Assembly (NCBI GenBank): GCA_019113175.1
Contig: DXHY01000029.1
Location: 22,419 to 86,418, forward strand
DNA: 64,000 bases
DNA from: Candidatus Eisenbergiella stercoravium
GTDB lineage: Bacteria > Bacillota > Clostridia > Lachnospirales > Lachnospiraceae
Direction of reading: 5' to 3'
The position numbers and the translations under genes are program-made. Positions within the stretch are counted from its first letter, which is position 1; the number at the start of each line of letters is the position of its first letter. Below, one piece after another: positions 44,990 to 54,368 of this stretch. The notes beneath the pieces were generated by a model. That model ran no database searches and was not told the origin of the DNA. It saw nothing but the letters and a program-made list of their open reading frames with translations.

Positions 44990-45904
44990 TTGAAAGAAAG
45001 AAAATGGAACAGAAAAGTGAGAAAGACCGTATCCTGTTATGCTATTCTTTCGCCCCAGATCATCGGATTTTTTGTGTTTTCCCTGTATCCGATCCTCTGG
45101 GCGGCGCAGAAAGCATTTTATTATTATAACGGAACTCCTTCCGCCACGCGGTTTGTTGGTTTTGGTAATTTTGTCAAGATATTTACCATAGACAGCACAT
45201 ACTGGGAGACTTGGGGAAATACTCTGCTGTTTACGTTTGGAAAACTGCCCCTGGAACTTCCGCTGGCTCTCCTGATTGCACTATGTCTGAGAAGAGGATT
45301 AAAAGGAGCCGGTTTTTTCAGGGCCGCGTTTTATCTGCCCTGCGTGATCAGCATTGCGATCACCGGACTGATCTTTACCAATCTGTTTGATTATTTCGGT
45401 CTGATCAATGCCTGGCTGACGAACATCGGTCTGATCGATGTGCCAATCGACTGGTTTTCCAATGCCTGGACAGCAAGACTGGTACTGATCATCGGGTCTG
45501 TCTGGAGCAGTTTCGGTATCAATGTATTGTACTTTATCTCTGCGCTGGCTAATGTCCCTGAGGAACTTTATGAATCCGCGAAATTGGATGGGGCATCCGG
45601 CTGGAAGACATTCTGGCATATTACGCTTCCCATGATCGCGCCGGTATTTTCAACCATCCTGCTTCTGGCGATCAACGGGACCCTCCAGACGAGCGAATAT
45701 ATTCTGGCGACCACGCGCGGCGCGCCGCATGGTTCAACTTATACTGTAATGGCTTATGTGATCAATCGGTTCGTCCCCGGGTTTGCGGAAGGCGGAGCAA
45801 ATGTGGGATATGGTTGCGCTCTGTCTCTGGTGACGGCTGTAATCATGGGACTGGTCGCACTGGCTTATACGAAGGCAACCGCAAAGCTGCAGGATATTTA
45901 CTGA
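44990..45904 (+). CDS. Sugar ABC transporter permease (MalF type)
   Basis: About 304 residues with six membrane helices and the coupling loop ESAKLDGASGWKTFWHITLPMI (EAA-like). AAGGAG (44976-44981) is only 2 bases from the ATG at 44984 but 8 bases from the in-frame TTG at 44990, so I take the TTG as the start. It forms a heterodimeric channel with the following permease. Confidence 0.9.
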   Translation: MKERKWNRKVRKTVSCYAILSPQIIGFFVFSLYPILWAAQKAFYYYNGTPSATRFVGFGNFVKIFTIDSTYWETWGNTLLFTFGKLPLELPLALLIALCLRRGLKGAGFFRAAFYLPCVISIAITGLIFTNLFDYFGLINAWLTNIGLIDVPIDWFSNAWTARLVLIIGSVWSSFGINVLYFISALANVPEELYESAKLDGASGWKTFWHITLPMIAPVFSTILLLAINGTLQTSEYILATTRGAPHGSTYTVMAYVINRFVPGFAEGGANVGYGCALSLVTAVIMGLVALAYTKATAKLQDIY

Positions 45905-45922
45905 CAGGAAGGGGTGAAGTTA

Positions 45923-46786
45923 ATGGATTCTATGAAAGTGAACAGACTGCTTCTGCAGGTGTTGAAATATCTTTTTCTGATACTGGTACTGATCTTTGTC
46001 ATGATCCCCATTCTTTATACGATCTCTGCATCGTTTAAAACCAATGCGGAGATCATGGCTCACCCGGAGAATTTTTTTCCGGCAGAGCCTACATTGGAAA
46101 ACTACAGGATCGCATGGAGCGGACAGGATTTTAATATCCCGAGGATGTTCTGGAACAGTGTGGTATATACATTTTTCTGCGTGATTTTTACCGTTTCCAC
46201 ATCTTCAATGGCTGGTTATGTATTTGCCAGGGGCGGGAATTTTGCAGGAAGTAAGGTGCTGTTTGCCATTTTTTCCTCTTTGATGTTCATCAATATGGGG
46301 TCGATCACCATATATCCGATCTTCCAGGTGCTGGGTATTTTGAAGCTGTCTTCCTCTCTTTGGGGGTTGATCGTGATGCGTTTTTTCAGTGTTGGGATCA
46401 TTAACATTTATCTGGTAAGAAGCTATATAAAGACGATCTCACCGGAGCTGGATGAGGCGGCTGAAATGGATGGATGCAGTTTTTTCGGGATTTTTTTCCA
46501 TATCATTGCTCCTCTCTTGAAGCCGATCCTTGCCACTATCAGCATTCTTGCATTTAATTCATCCTGGAATGAATATCTGATGCCGACACTGTTTACTTTG
46601 TCAAACAGGCAGCAGCGGACTTTGATCGTGGGAATCATGAGTTTGAAAAATTCAGGTCAGGCTGCCGCAAACTGGAATCTGATGCTGGCCGGAGCAACAG
46701 TTGCCATGTTGCCTATACTGATTGTGTATTTATTTGCAAACAGATATTTTGTGGAAGGGTTGACTGCCGGAGCTTTGAAGGGATAA
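45923..46786 (+). CDS. Sugar ABC transporter permease (MalG type)
   Basis: 287 residues with six membrane helices. The coupling loop is DEAAEMDGCSFFGIFFHIIAPLLKP, and the FNSSWNEYLMPTLF segment is typical of MalG-like proteins. ATG 45923 has AGGAAGGGG 8 bases upstream; the GTG at 45914 overlaps that site. It completes the membrane part of the importer. Confidence 0.92.
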   Translation: MDSMKVNRLLLQVLKYLFLILVLIFVMIPILYTISASFKTNAEIMAHPENFFPAEPTLENYRIAWSGQDFNIPRMFWNSVVYTFFCVIFTVSTSSMAGYVFARGGNFAGSKVLFAIFSSLMFINMGSITIYPIFQVLGILKLSSSLWGLIVMRFFSVGIINIYLVRSYIKTISPELDEAAEMDGCSFFGIFFHIIAPLLKPILATISILAFNSSWNEYLMPTLFTLSNRQQRTLIVGIMSLKNSGQAAANWNLMLAGATVAMLPILIVYLFANRYFVEGLTAGALKG

Positions 46787-46878
46787 CCAAAATACCCCTT
46801 TACAACCTGCCGGATTACTGGGATATTATTAAGAAAAAGAAACAGTCTTCTGGACAGAGAAGGGAGGAAATAAGCGAT

Positions 46879-48660
46879 ATGTGGTATCTCGACAGGATCA
46901 AAGCAAATCTCACGGAAGCAGACAGGCGGAGGCTGAACGCGGTGTATGAACCCTTTGTGGCCGCGGTCCCTCCTGACGATTCGCGGCGCGGGCTCTGTGT
47001 AATGCCGAACGGAGAGCTGCGCTGTTACGGCGTTGAGGGAAGGACGCACGGGAAGCGGGAAGGCGGACGGATGATCTATCTGTATTCCCGCAACGGCCTT
47101 GACTGGACCCGCGGTGAAGCGCCGGAAGATGCGGCTCCGGTAGACAGCTCCAGCTTAGTCGGAAATGGCCGGGCCGTTATGGGATCGGCAATGCGTATCC
47201 CCTGGTCAGGGAGCTATATCACCGTCGTTACCTGGAAGGAAGGCGAACACGCGGGCACCTGGGCGGAGCTGTCTGAAACCGGACCGGGTGATACAGATGT
47301 GCGGCTGGTCCAAATATGCGATGAGATCTGCTTCGATCTGTTCCAGCCTGTGGCACTCAGTTCGAGGAAACGCCTGATTGTAACTGCATATATTTCCGGC
47401 GAAGCGGGCGGTCATCCCTGTGTGCTGATCTCTGATGATGATGGGGAAAGCTGGAGGATCGTCCCGTTGAAGCCTGCGCCGGAGCATACGGTGGTTTTTC
47501 CGCATCGGGGAACCAGGTGGCAGAATAATGGCGTAGAACCAAACCTTGCTGAGCTTCCGGACGGCCGTCTGATGCTTCTGGCACGGACTTCTCTCGATTA
47601 TTTCTATGTCTACTATTCTGAAGATCAGGGCGACAGCTGGACTTCCGGCGAACCGTCGCTTTTTCACGGTACGCTGACGACCCCATATCTTCTTCGTTTG
47701 TCGGACGGGCGTGTAATCTGCTTCTGGAACAACACACGTCCTCTTGCTGAAGTGAATCATGACCTTACCTGGCCGCCCGTTTCGGACAGTGTGAAGAACG
47801 GTTTCAGTGAGGACGTATTTACCAACCGCGATGTCAGCCATGTAGCGATCACATCGGATGGAAGGAACTGGACTGGCTTTCGTGAGCTCGCGCTGAATGA
47901 AGTGAGAAACGCAGCGGATTTCCGCGTCAGGGGAGGCAGCGGGAGCTCGATTGACAAGAGTGTGCATCAGTTCCAGGCGCTTGAGCTTCCCTATGGGAAA
48001 ATACTGGTGTCATATGGGCAGAATGAGGTGTCCCGGCGTCTGGCGGTCTTTGATGTGAACTGGCTGTATGAAAGGCAGAGGGATGAGAATTTTTCACTCG
48101 GCCTGGAATATCTTTCGACGCATTTGTATGTAAAGAGTCTCAGCGACAGCTGTATTGCCCGGGGATACAATGGCCACTGTGCCTGGAACCGTACGAATGG
48201 CGCGCTGCTGGTGCCGGATCCCGACTGTAACGGAGGCGAGGTTCTGCAGATCTGCCGGATACATGACGAACGGCTTGTAAGCGAGCTTCAGGGTGCGGTA
48301 TGGAACTTTCCCGCAGCGGCCAGAGGAACCTTAAAGCTGCAGCTTCGGATAGAAGGCTCTGGACTTCTCGTGCGTCTGTGTGACCACTGGATGAATCCCA
48401 GTGACGAATATGCAGGGCTTTACGCTGTCTATGATTTTGAACTTGATTCCCGCACGCTGGAACCGGCTGTCTGGCATGATGTGACAATCGCTTTTGACCG
48501 CGACCAGGCATCTGTCTTCTGTGAAAATCGTCTGCTCTTTTACGTGAGGCAGAAAGCGCCCGCGCCGACGGGTATAAGCTATCTTCATATGCAGACGATG
48601 GCTGAATGTCATGATCCCTGCGGCACGCTTGTCAGAAGCATGGCATTTAGCGGTGACTGA
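46879..48660 (+). CDS. BNR/Asp-box sialidase-like protein
   Basis: 593 residues, no signal peptide, so intracellular. At least two Asp-box motifs (SDDDGESW and SEDQGDSW) mark a sialidase-like six-bladed propeller over residues about 25-400. The C-terminal 150 residues look like a concanavalin-type beta sandwich (GTLKLQLRIEGSGLLVRL ... AVWHDVTIAFDRDQASVFCENRLLFYV). The fold is shared by sialidases and other glycosidases or lyases, so the linkage it cuts is open. Its position after the sugar importer suggests action on the imported oligosaccharide. GC jumps from about 42% in the transporter genes to about 65% here in lines I counted. Confidence 0.75.
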   Translation: MWYLDRIKANLTEADRRRLNAVYEPFVAAVPPDDSRRGLCVMPNGELRCYGVEGRTHGKREGGRMIYLYSRNGLDWTRGEAPEDAAPVDSSSLVGNGRAVMGSAMRIPWSGSYITVVTWKEGEHAGTWAELSETGPGDTDVRLVQICDEICFDLFQPVALSSRKRLIVTAYISGEAGGHPCVLISDDDGESWRIVPLKPAPEHTVVFPHRGTRWQNNGVEPNLAELPDGRLMLLARTSLDYFYVYYSEDQGDSWTSGEPSLFHGTLTTPYLLRLSDGRVICFWNNTRPLAEVNHDLTWPPVSDSVKNGFSEDVFTNRDVSHVAITSDGRNWTGFRELALNEVRNAADFRVRGGSGSSIDKSVHQFQALELPYGKILVSYGQNEVSRRLAVFDVNWLYERQRDENFSLGLEYLSTHLYVKSLSDSCIARGYNGHCAWNRTNGALLVPDPDCNGGEVLQICRIHDERLVSELQGAVWNFPAAARGTLKLQLRIEGSGLLVRLCDHWMNPSDEYAGLYAVYDFELDSRTLEPAVWHDVTIAFDRDQASVFCENRLLFYVRQKAPAPTGISYLHMQTMAECHDPCGTLVRSMAFSGD

Positions 48661-48870
48661 TATAGAAACGGCTTCGGAGCCTTTATTGGAGGAGGGATAA
48701 CCGCAGATGCAAATTTCAGATATAATACCTTTGAGATGCACGAGGAAAGATTCTTATATGCTGCCAATGTGGAGAACCTGATCTTTTACAATAACCGTTA
48801 TCTGGAAAATGGCGCATGGAAAGCTGGGTACAGACGGCGTTCAGATTGGGGAAGGGTGCAGGAATATTAA
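48661..48870 (+). pseudogene. C-terminal remnant of a parallel beta-helix protein
   Basis: Directly after the stop of the sialidase-like gene the same frame stays open for 69 codons. It encodes a piece with the asparagine-ladder look of right-handed beta-helix enzymes (RYNTFEMHEERFLYAANVENLIF, then YNNRYLENG). There is no start codon with a ribosome binding site and no N-terminal part. It looks like the tail of a lost polysaccharide lyase or glycosidase gene joined here by a deletion. Confidence 0.65.
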
Positions 48871-48898
48871 GATCGAACCGGTGAAAAGGGTATCCTCC

Positions 48899-48946
48899 TG
48901 TGAAATGAAAAAGCAGGAAAAATGTGAAACAAAAAAGCAGGAAAAA
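48899..48946 (+). repeat. 24-bp tandem direct repeat
   Basis: Two adjacent 24-base units (48899-48922 and 48923-48946), each TGTGAAA..AAAAAGCAGGAAAAA, differ at two positions. It lies between the beta-helix remnant and the DUF4886 gene. Confidence 0.85.
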
Positions 48947-49031
48947 ACACTTTACAATGCTTCATATTGCTGAGATAGTATTAAGAAAACGGGGATTATG
49001 CCGGGTCTGTTACAAAGGGAGGAACAACAGC

Positions 49032-49799
49032 ATGAAAAATATCCTTGCAATCGGAAACAGCTTTTCTGAGGATGCTGCCAGGTATCTGCATCAGATGGCA
49101 GAGGCCGCAGGAATTGAAACGAAGGTGGTAAATCTGTATATCGGGGGATGTCCGCTGGAGCGGCACTGGCAGAATATCGAGACTGGAGAAGCGGCCTACC
49201 AGTACCAGCTGAACGGAAAGGCAACGGAGAGAATGGTTTCCATCGACGAGGTCCTGCGGGAGGAAAAATGGGATTATGTCGTAACCCAGCAGGCCAGCCA
49301 CGACAGCGGCTGGATGGATACCTATGAGCCGTTTCTGGGACTGATGCTGGATCATTTAAAAGAGCGCCTGAAGCAGTCCTCACCGCAGGCGGAGATTCTT
49401 CTGCAGGAGACCTGGGCCTATGAGATCGGAAGTTCTCACGCCAATTTCATGCGTTATAACAGGAATCAGGAGGAAATGTATGCGCGTCTGAAAAGGTGCT
49501 ATTCTGCCATGGCTGAAAAATATCATCTGCGGCTGATTCCCTCCGGGGATATCATTCAGAAGGCACGGCAGCAGGAGCCGTTTCGGGTTTCGGAGGGAGG
49601 TATCTCTCTGTGCAGAGACGGCTTTCACATGAGCATTCCTTATGGCAGATACCTGCTGGCCTGTGTCTGGATGAAAACCCTGTTTTCTGTTCAGATATCA
49701 GAGAATCATTATGTGCCTGAGACTGGGGAAGGGGAGAACGCGGCAGATGAGGCTCTGCTGAAACGGATCCGGCAGATCGTGGAAGAAGAAATGGGATAA
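49032..49799 (+). CDS. DUF4886 family SGNH-like hydrolase
   Basis: 255 residues. The N-terminal ILAIGNSFSEDAARYL has the GNSFS serine motif of the SGNH-like DUF4886 family, and the late CRDGFHMS supplies the likely aspartate-histidine pair. Such proteins sit in glycan loci and may be carbohydrate esterases. ATG 49032 follows AGGGAGG; a longer in-frame frame from 48924 runs into the repeat. It is closely followed by the ADP-ribosylglycohydrolase-family gene. Confidence 0.8.
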   Translation: MKNILAIGNSFSEDAARYLHQMAEAAGIETKVVNLYIGGCPLERHWQNIETGEAAYQYQLNGKATERMVSIDEVLREEKWDYVVTQQASHDSGWMDTYEPFLGLMLDHLKERLKQSSPQAEILLQETWAYEIGSSHANFMRYNRNQEEMYARLKRCYSAMAEKYHLRLIPSGDIIQKARQQEPFRVSEGGISLCRDGFHMSIPYGRYLLACVWMKTLFSVQISENHYVPETGEGENAADEALLKRIRQIVEEEMG

Positions 49800-49809
49800 G
49801 GAGGAAAAC

Positions 49810-51642
49810 ATGCTTACGGAAGAACGGTTCAGAGACAAAGTATACGCCTGCTGGATGGGTAAAAATATCGGCGGGACGCTGGGAGGACCGCTTGAGGGGA
49901 TCATGGAGCTTCTGGATATAAAGGGGTATACCCAGGAGTTTGTGACCGCGGTGGAAAATGACGATCTGGACCTGCAGCTCGTAAACCTGCACTGCCTGGA
50001 GCAGTACGCGGGACAGGTGACGAGCGCGAACCTGGCGAAGGAGTGGCTGAGCCATGTGCATTTTCAGTTTGATGAATACGGACATGCGCTGACCAACATG
50101 AGAAAAGGGCTCAGGCCGCCCCTGTCCGGCTGCTACAACAATTTTTTCACGGACTGCATGGGTTCGCCCATCCGTTCGGAGCTGTGGGGCATCGTCTGCG
50201 CGGGAAAGCCGGAGCTTGCAGCATATTATGCCTGCCAGGATGCCCGTGTGGACCACGCCGGGGGAGAAGGCGTCTGGGGAGAGGTTTTCTTCGCGGTGCT
50301 GGAGTGCCTTGCTTTTGAAGAAACGGATGTGGAGAAGCTGATCGTGACCGCTCTTTCCTATCTCCCTGAAGACAGCAGGACGGCGGGGGCGGTTCGGCTT
50401 CTGTTACACTCCTGGAGGGAGAAAAAGAGCTGGAAGGAAAACAGAGAGCTTCTGATCGAAGAGTTCGGAGGGGAAAACTTTACGGATGCGCCTCTTAATA
50501 TTGCGTTTACGCTGATGGGTCTTTTATATGGAGAGGGGTTCACCGAACGGCTGCTGATCACAACGGACTGCGGCTATGACACGGACTGCACCTGCGCGAC
50601 CATCGCCTCCATCATGGGAATCCTGTACGGCACGTCCTATCTGGATGAACAGTGGGTGAAGCCGCTGGGCGAAAAGATCCTGGTGAGCAGCCCGATCTAC
50701 GGTTTTGACGTGCCGAAGACCATCGGGGAGCTGACAGAGCGTTCGATCCGTGCGGCGAAGCTGGCAGCAGCTGTTTATGAAGCCGCGCCGGACAAGGGGA
50801 TTTTTTCTGTGAACCGGGAGACGGACCGGGAGATTACGCTTCTTCCGGAGGGCTCCTTTGCCTGCTGCGAACTGATCTGTGAAACGCAGTATGAGGACAA
50901 AAATCCGTCCATCGCGCCGGGAGAAACCAAAACGGTGTATCTGACGGTACAAAATAAAAGCCTGGTTCCCTACACACTGGACATCACAGCGCAGACGCCT
51001 TCCGGACTGGAAGTGATGTCCGAAGGAGGGAAGGCCCCGGCCGCAGGAGGGTGCGGCAGTCACGTGTCCATCGCGCCTGGCGGGCGGCAGACGGTTGATT
51101 TTCAGGTCAAAGCGGAAAAGAGTGTCCCCAGGCGTGCATATTATTCCTGCCGTTTCGTTCTGAAACAGGAGATTGAAGGGCACTGGACGCAGATGGAAGT
51201 CCCGTTTACGCTGATGGCGACGAATGACTGGAAGCTGGAAGCAGACGGCATTTCCCCTGGAATCTTCCACGGGACGGACTCCGCAGTGCGTCTGAAGCAG
51301 GCCGGCCTTTCGGAAGGAAAAGCTCGGATGCTCAAGGCATCTTCCCGCCTCTGGCTTCCGGAGGAAAAGGAAGTGCGCCTTCTGGTGGTCTGCAGAAAGC
51401 CTGCGGCCCTTCTGGTGGACGGCAGGACCGTTGTAAAAAGCGATCTGGATACGCCCCTGATTCCCGCCTATCACCGGGCTCCGTCTGAAAAATGTGCCAC
51501 CCTTCGTCTGGCCGCCGGAGCTCATGACATCGAGATCCGCCTGACGGATGTGGAGGAAAGCGATCTGTTTTATTTCTATGTGGTAAATCCCGCCAATCAT
51601 TTCGCGGCGGAGATCGACTGTGTGCTTACGGGGATGGACTGA
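49810..51642 (+). CDS. ADP-ribosylglycohydrolase-family protein with C-terminal beta domain
   Basis: 610 residues. The N-terminal 320 residues have the DraG-type fold: GKNIGGTLGGPLEG, an acidic ENDDLDLQLV metal site and the paired TDCGYDTDCTCAT motif. The C-terminal half looks like one or two beta sandwiches (TVYLTVQNKSLVPYTLDI). In glycan loci such proteins are thought to act on glycosidic bonds rather than on ADP-ribosylated proteins. TAAGGAGG lies just before the ATG. It is in one operon with the genes on either side. Confidence 0.83.
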   Translation: MLTEERFRDKVYACWMGKNIGGTLGGPLEGIMELLDIKGYTQEFVTAVENDDLDLQLVNLHCLEQYAGQVTSANLAKEWLSHVHFQFDEYGHALTNMRKGLRPPLSGCYNNFFTDCMGSPIRSELWGIVCAGKPELAAYYACQDARVDHAGGEGVWGEVFFAVLECLAFEETDVEKLIVTALSYLPEDSRTAGAVRLLLHSWREKKSWKENRELLIEEFGGENFTDAPLNIAFTLMGLLYGEGFTERLLITTDCGYDTDCTCATIASIMGILYGTSYLDEQWVKPLGEKILVSSPIYGFDVPKTIGELTERSIRAAKLAAAVYEAAPDKGIFSVNRETDREITLLPEGSFACCELICETQYEDKNPSIAPGETKTVYLTVQNKSLVPYTLDITAQTPSGLEVMSEGGKAPAAGGCGSHVSIAPGGRQTVDFQVKAEKSVPRRAYYSCRFVLKQEIEGHWTQMEVPFTLMATNDWKLEADGISPGIFHGTDSAVRLKQAGLSEGKARMLKASSRLWLPEEKEVRLLVVCRKPAALLVDGRTVVKSDLDTPLIPAYHRAPSEKCATLRLAAGAHDIEIRLTDVEESDLFYFYVVNPANHFAAEIDCVLTGMD

Positions 51643-51675
51643 CCCTGAGGAAGGACTCAAAAGAGAGGTGTGATT

Positions 51676-53991
51676 ATGGTATTTTCAAATCGGTTTGTCA
51701 GCGAGTGCAGAGAGCGCTCCACCTATATTCACCACGTACAGGCTCCGCTGTTCCGGAAAAGCTTTTCCCTGAAAAAGGGAGAGCGGAAGGGGGAAATCCT
51801 CATCTGCGGCCTGGGATTTTACGATCTGTTTGTAAATGGAAAAAAGATCACGAAGGGGTATCTTGCTCCTTATATTTCCAACAGCGATCACATCGTCTAC
51901 TATGACCGGTATGACATTACGCCCTGTCTTCGTGAGGGAGAAAATGTGATCGGCGTTATGCTGGGAGATGGATTTCAGAACGCCAAGACCAGGGTCTGGG
52001 ATTTTGTGGACAATGTGTGGAATTCCGCGCCTAAGCTTGCCATCTCTGTGGAGATTGAAAATGAGGACAGGAAGCTTCATTTTGAAGGAATGGATTTTAC
52101 GTGCAAAAAAGGACCTGTTTTCTTTAATGATCTGCGCTCCGGCGTCTTTTTTGATAAGAGACTGGAGGAGCAGGGCTGGAAGGAACCGGGATTTACGGAG
52201 GATGAAAGCTGGCATGCTCCTCTTGTGGCAGAGCGGCCCAGAGGGGAGGCCAGGCTCTGCGAAGTGGAGCCTATTGTGGTTATGAAGGAATTGGCTCCGG
52301 TGAACATCCGGTCCGGCAGCCTGGCGGAGTATGCGGCCAGGGATGACGTGACAGAGGGGCTTTGCGGCCAGGAGCCGCCGGAGAAGCCTGTGGCAGAGAC
52401 GGGCGGCTGGCTTTATGATTTCGGAGAGAATAATGCAGGGATCTTCCGGCTGAAGATTAAGGGCCATGCGGGTCAGAGAATCGATATTCAATGCGGCGAG
52501 CAGCTGAAAGACGGCGCTCTGGATTTCAGCAACATTAACTTTTTCCCGGACGGTTATTCCCAGAGAGATATCTATATTGTGGGAGGCGAAGAGGAGGAAA
52601 TCTTTGAGCCGATGTTTACTTACCATGGCTTCCGGTATCTCTATGTGACCGGCATAGAGGAGGAACAGGCGAAGCCGGAGCTTCTGACCTATCTGGTGAT
52701 GAGCTCCGCTTTGGAGGAGCGGGGAAGCTTTTCCTGTTCGGACGAGACCGCAAACGCCATCTACGAAATGGGAAGAAGGAGCGACAGGGCAAACTTTTAC
52801 TATTTCCCCACCGACTGTCCCCATCGTGAGAAAAATGGCTGGACCGGGGACGCGCAGATTTCTGCGGAACATATGATGATGACTATGGGCGCGGAAAAGA
52901 GCTGGCGGGAATGGCTTTTTAATATCCGCTGCGCCCAGAAAAAGGACGGACAGCTGCCCGGAATCGTTCCCACTGGCGATTGGGGGTACGATTGGGGCAA
53001 CGGACCGGCATGGGATGCCGTTTTGTTTGAGCTTCCATATATCATTTACAAGTATCGGGGCGAGAAGGAGGCCATCCTCGAAAACGCCCATGCCATGCTG
53101 CGGTATCTGGAATATATTTCCGGAAAAAGAGATCCGGAGGGAATCGTAGCCATCGGCCTCGGCGACTGGGTTCCGGTGGACCGGGGAGCCGGCGATTATC
53201 AGGCGCCCCTGGGATTTACTGACAGCGTGATGGTATATAACATGTGCCGGAAAGCGGAAATTATGTTTGAAGCTGTGGGACTGCCGCTTCATGAAAGCTT
53301 TGCCCGCAGTCTGGGGCGCGAGATCCGCCTGGCCATTCGGAAAAAATATGTGGATTTTGACACCATGCTGGTGCGGAGCGCCTGTCAGACGGCTCAGGCC
53401 ATGGGCATTTATTATGATATTTTTGAGACGGGAGAGAAACCGGAGGCTTTCCGGCGGCTCCTTGAGATCATCCGGCGGGATGGGGAGAAGCTCACCAGTG
53501 GTTTTCTGGGCCTGCGCGTGCTTTTCCATGTGCTTTCCGGTTTCGGGGAATCGGAGCTGGCGTACCGGATGATCACGGACGAAGAATATCCATCCTATGG
53601 ATATTTTGTAAAAGAAGGCTATACGACACTGCCGGAACAGATGCTGCCTGATGAAAAGCGCCGGCGGGTGTCCCAGGATCATCATTTTCTGGGAGACGTG
53701 GTGCAGTGGTATATGCGCTATCCCGGCGGCATTTGTGTGGAGAGGTGGGACAGGGTTTCCATCCGGCCCAAATTTATAGAGAGCCTTACTTTTGCCATGG
53801 CCAGCCATAAGCTTCCTGCCGGGGAGATTAAGACCTGCTGGAAACGGGACGCCGAGCGGATCAGGCTTGAGGTGGAATGTCCTGAAAAGGTTTCCTGTCA
53901 GATAGAGCTGGATCCGGGATACGTGTTTGAGCAGGATGGCAACTCCTATCTGGAAGCCGGGACCGGCATCTACTGGATACGCAAAATGTAA
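51676..53991 (+). CDS. Alpha-L-rhamnosidase, GH78 family
   Basis: 771 residues, intracellular. The N-terminal beta domains include GLGFYDLFVNGKKIT...YDITPCLREGENVIGVMLGDG, the family hallmark. The (alpha/alpha)6 catalytic domain has DCPHREKNGWTGDAQ with the acidic active-site cluster and a later GDWVPVDRG. GH78 enzymes release terminal rhamnose from plant glycans and flavonoid glycosides. The start is ATG 51676 (AGAGAGG 7 bases upstream) rather than GTG 51670. It is the best guide to the substrate of this locus. Confidence 0.92.
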   Translation: MVFSNRFVSECRERSTYIHHVQAPLFRKSFSLKKGERKGEILICGLGFYDLFVNGKKITKGYLAPYISNSDHIVYYDRYDITPCLREGENVIGVMLGDGFQNAKTRVWDFVDNVWNSAPKLAISVEIENEDRKLHFEGMDFTCKKGPVFFNDLRSGVFFDKRLEEQGWKEPGFTEDESWHAPLVAERPRGEARLCEVEPIVVMKELAPVNIRSGSLAEYAARDDVTEGLCGQEPPEKPVAETGGWLYDFGENNAGIFRLKIKGHAGQRIDIQCGEQLKDGALDFSNINFFPDGYSQRDIYIVGGEEEEIFEPMFTYHGFRYLYVTGIEEEQAKPELLTYLVMSSALEERGSFSCSDETANAIYEMGRRSDRANFYYFPTDCPHREKNGWTGDAQISAEHMMMTMGAEKSWREWLFNIRCAQKKDGQLPGIVPTGDWGYDWGNGPAWDAVLFELPYIIYKYRGEKEAILENAHAMLRYLEYISGKRDPEGIVAIGLGDWVPVDRGAGDYQAPLGFTDSVMVYNMCRKAEIMFEAVGLPLHESFARSLGREIRLAIRKKYVDFDTMLVRSACQTAQAMGIYYDIFETGEKPEAFRRLLEIIRRDGEKLTSGFLGLRVLFHVLSGFGESELAYRMITDEEYPSYGYFVKEGYTTLPEQMLPDEKRRRVSQDHHFLGDVVQWYMRYPGGICVERWDRVSIRPKFIESLTFAMASHKLPAGEIKTCWKRDAERIRLEVECPEKVSCQIELDPGYVFEQDGNSYLEAGTGIYWIRKM

Positions 53992-54140
53992 ATGACGGGC
54001 GGCCTTCGGAAGGAGCAGAGAATCGGTCAGATTATTGTTCGTCCAATTCCCGGAACGCGCTGGGGGACAGGGGGGTTTGATAAAATATTCGGTAAGTCCC
54101 GAGGGACCGGCCGGCATCTGCTTCACAGATCCGGAGGGGA
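53992..54140 (+). other. Probable coding debris after the rhamnosidase
   Basis: No intact gene. One frame reads KYSVSPEGPAGICFTDPEGN before a stop, which looks protein-like but is too short to assign. The segment precedes the PD40-type remnant and may belong to the same deleted gene region. Confidence 0.4.
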
Positions 54141-54338
54141 ATGCAAAGTGATATCATGCTTACAAATATCGATACAGGAAAAACAGTTAAAATTGATCAT
54201 GTAAACAGATGGCCCGATCATCCGGGACATCCGCATCCGTGCTTTTCACCGGAAGGAAACCGGGTAATTTATACGTTTAAGAAGCCGGATGGAAACCTTG
54301 CAGTCGCTGTTATGGATATTTCTGATCTCAGAAAATGA
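54141..54338 (+). pseudogene. Remnant of a PD40/TolB-like protein
   Basis: A 65-codon frame ending in a natural stop. It contains the PD40 beta-propeller signature HPHPCFSPEGNRVIYTF followed by NLAVAVMDIS. Complete proteins with such ends, for example oligogalacturonate lyases, are several hundred residues long, so this is the last blade only. GGAGGGG is 1-2 bases before the ATG, too close for good initiation. Confidence 0.6.
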
Positions 54339-54368
54339 CAGTGTCTTCATAGAAGGATAAAAAGGCAT

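Noticed and set aside
51685..54126. Minus-strand frame of about 813 codons opposite the rhamnosidase gene
   Set aside because: Low-complexity translation with no domain; the plus strand has clear GH78 motifs throughout.
53992..54204. A 70-codon plus-strand frame starting directly after the rhamnosidase stop
   Set aside because: No ribosome binding site and a composition unlike protein; another frame in the same bases looks more protein-like, so this is debris.
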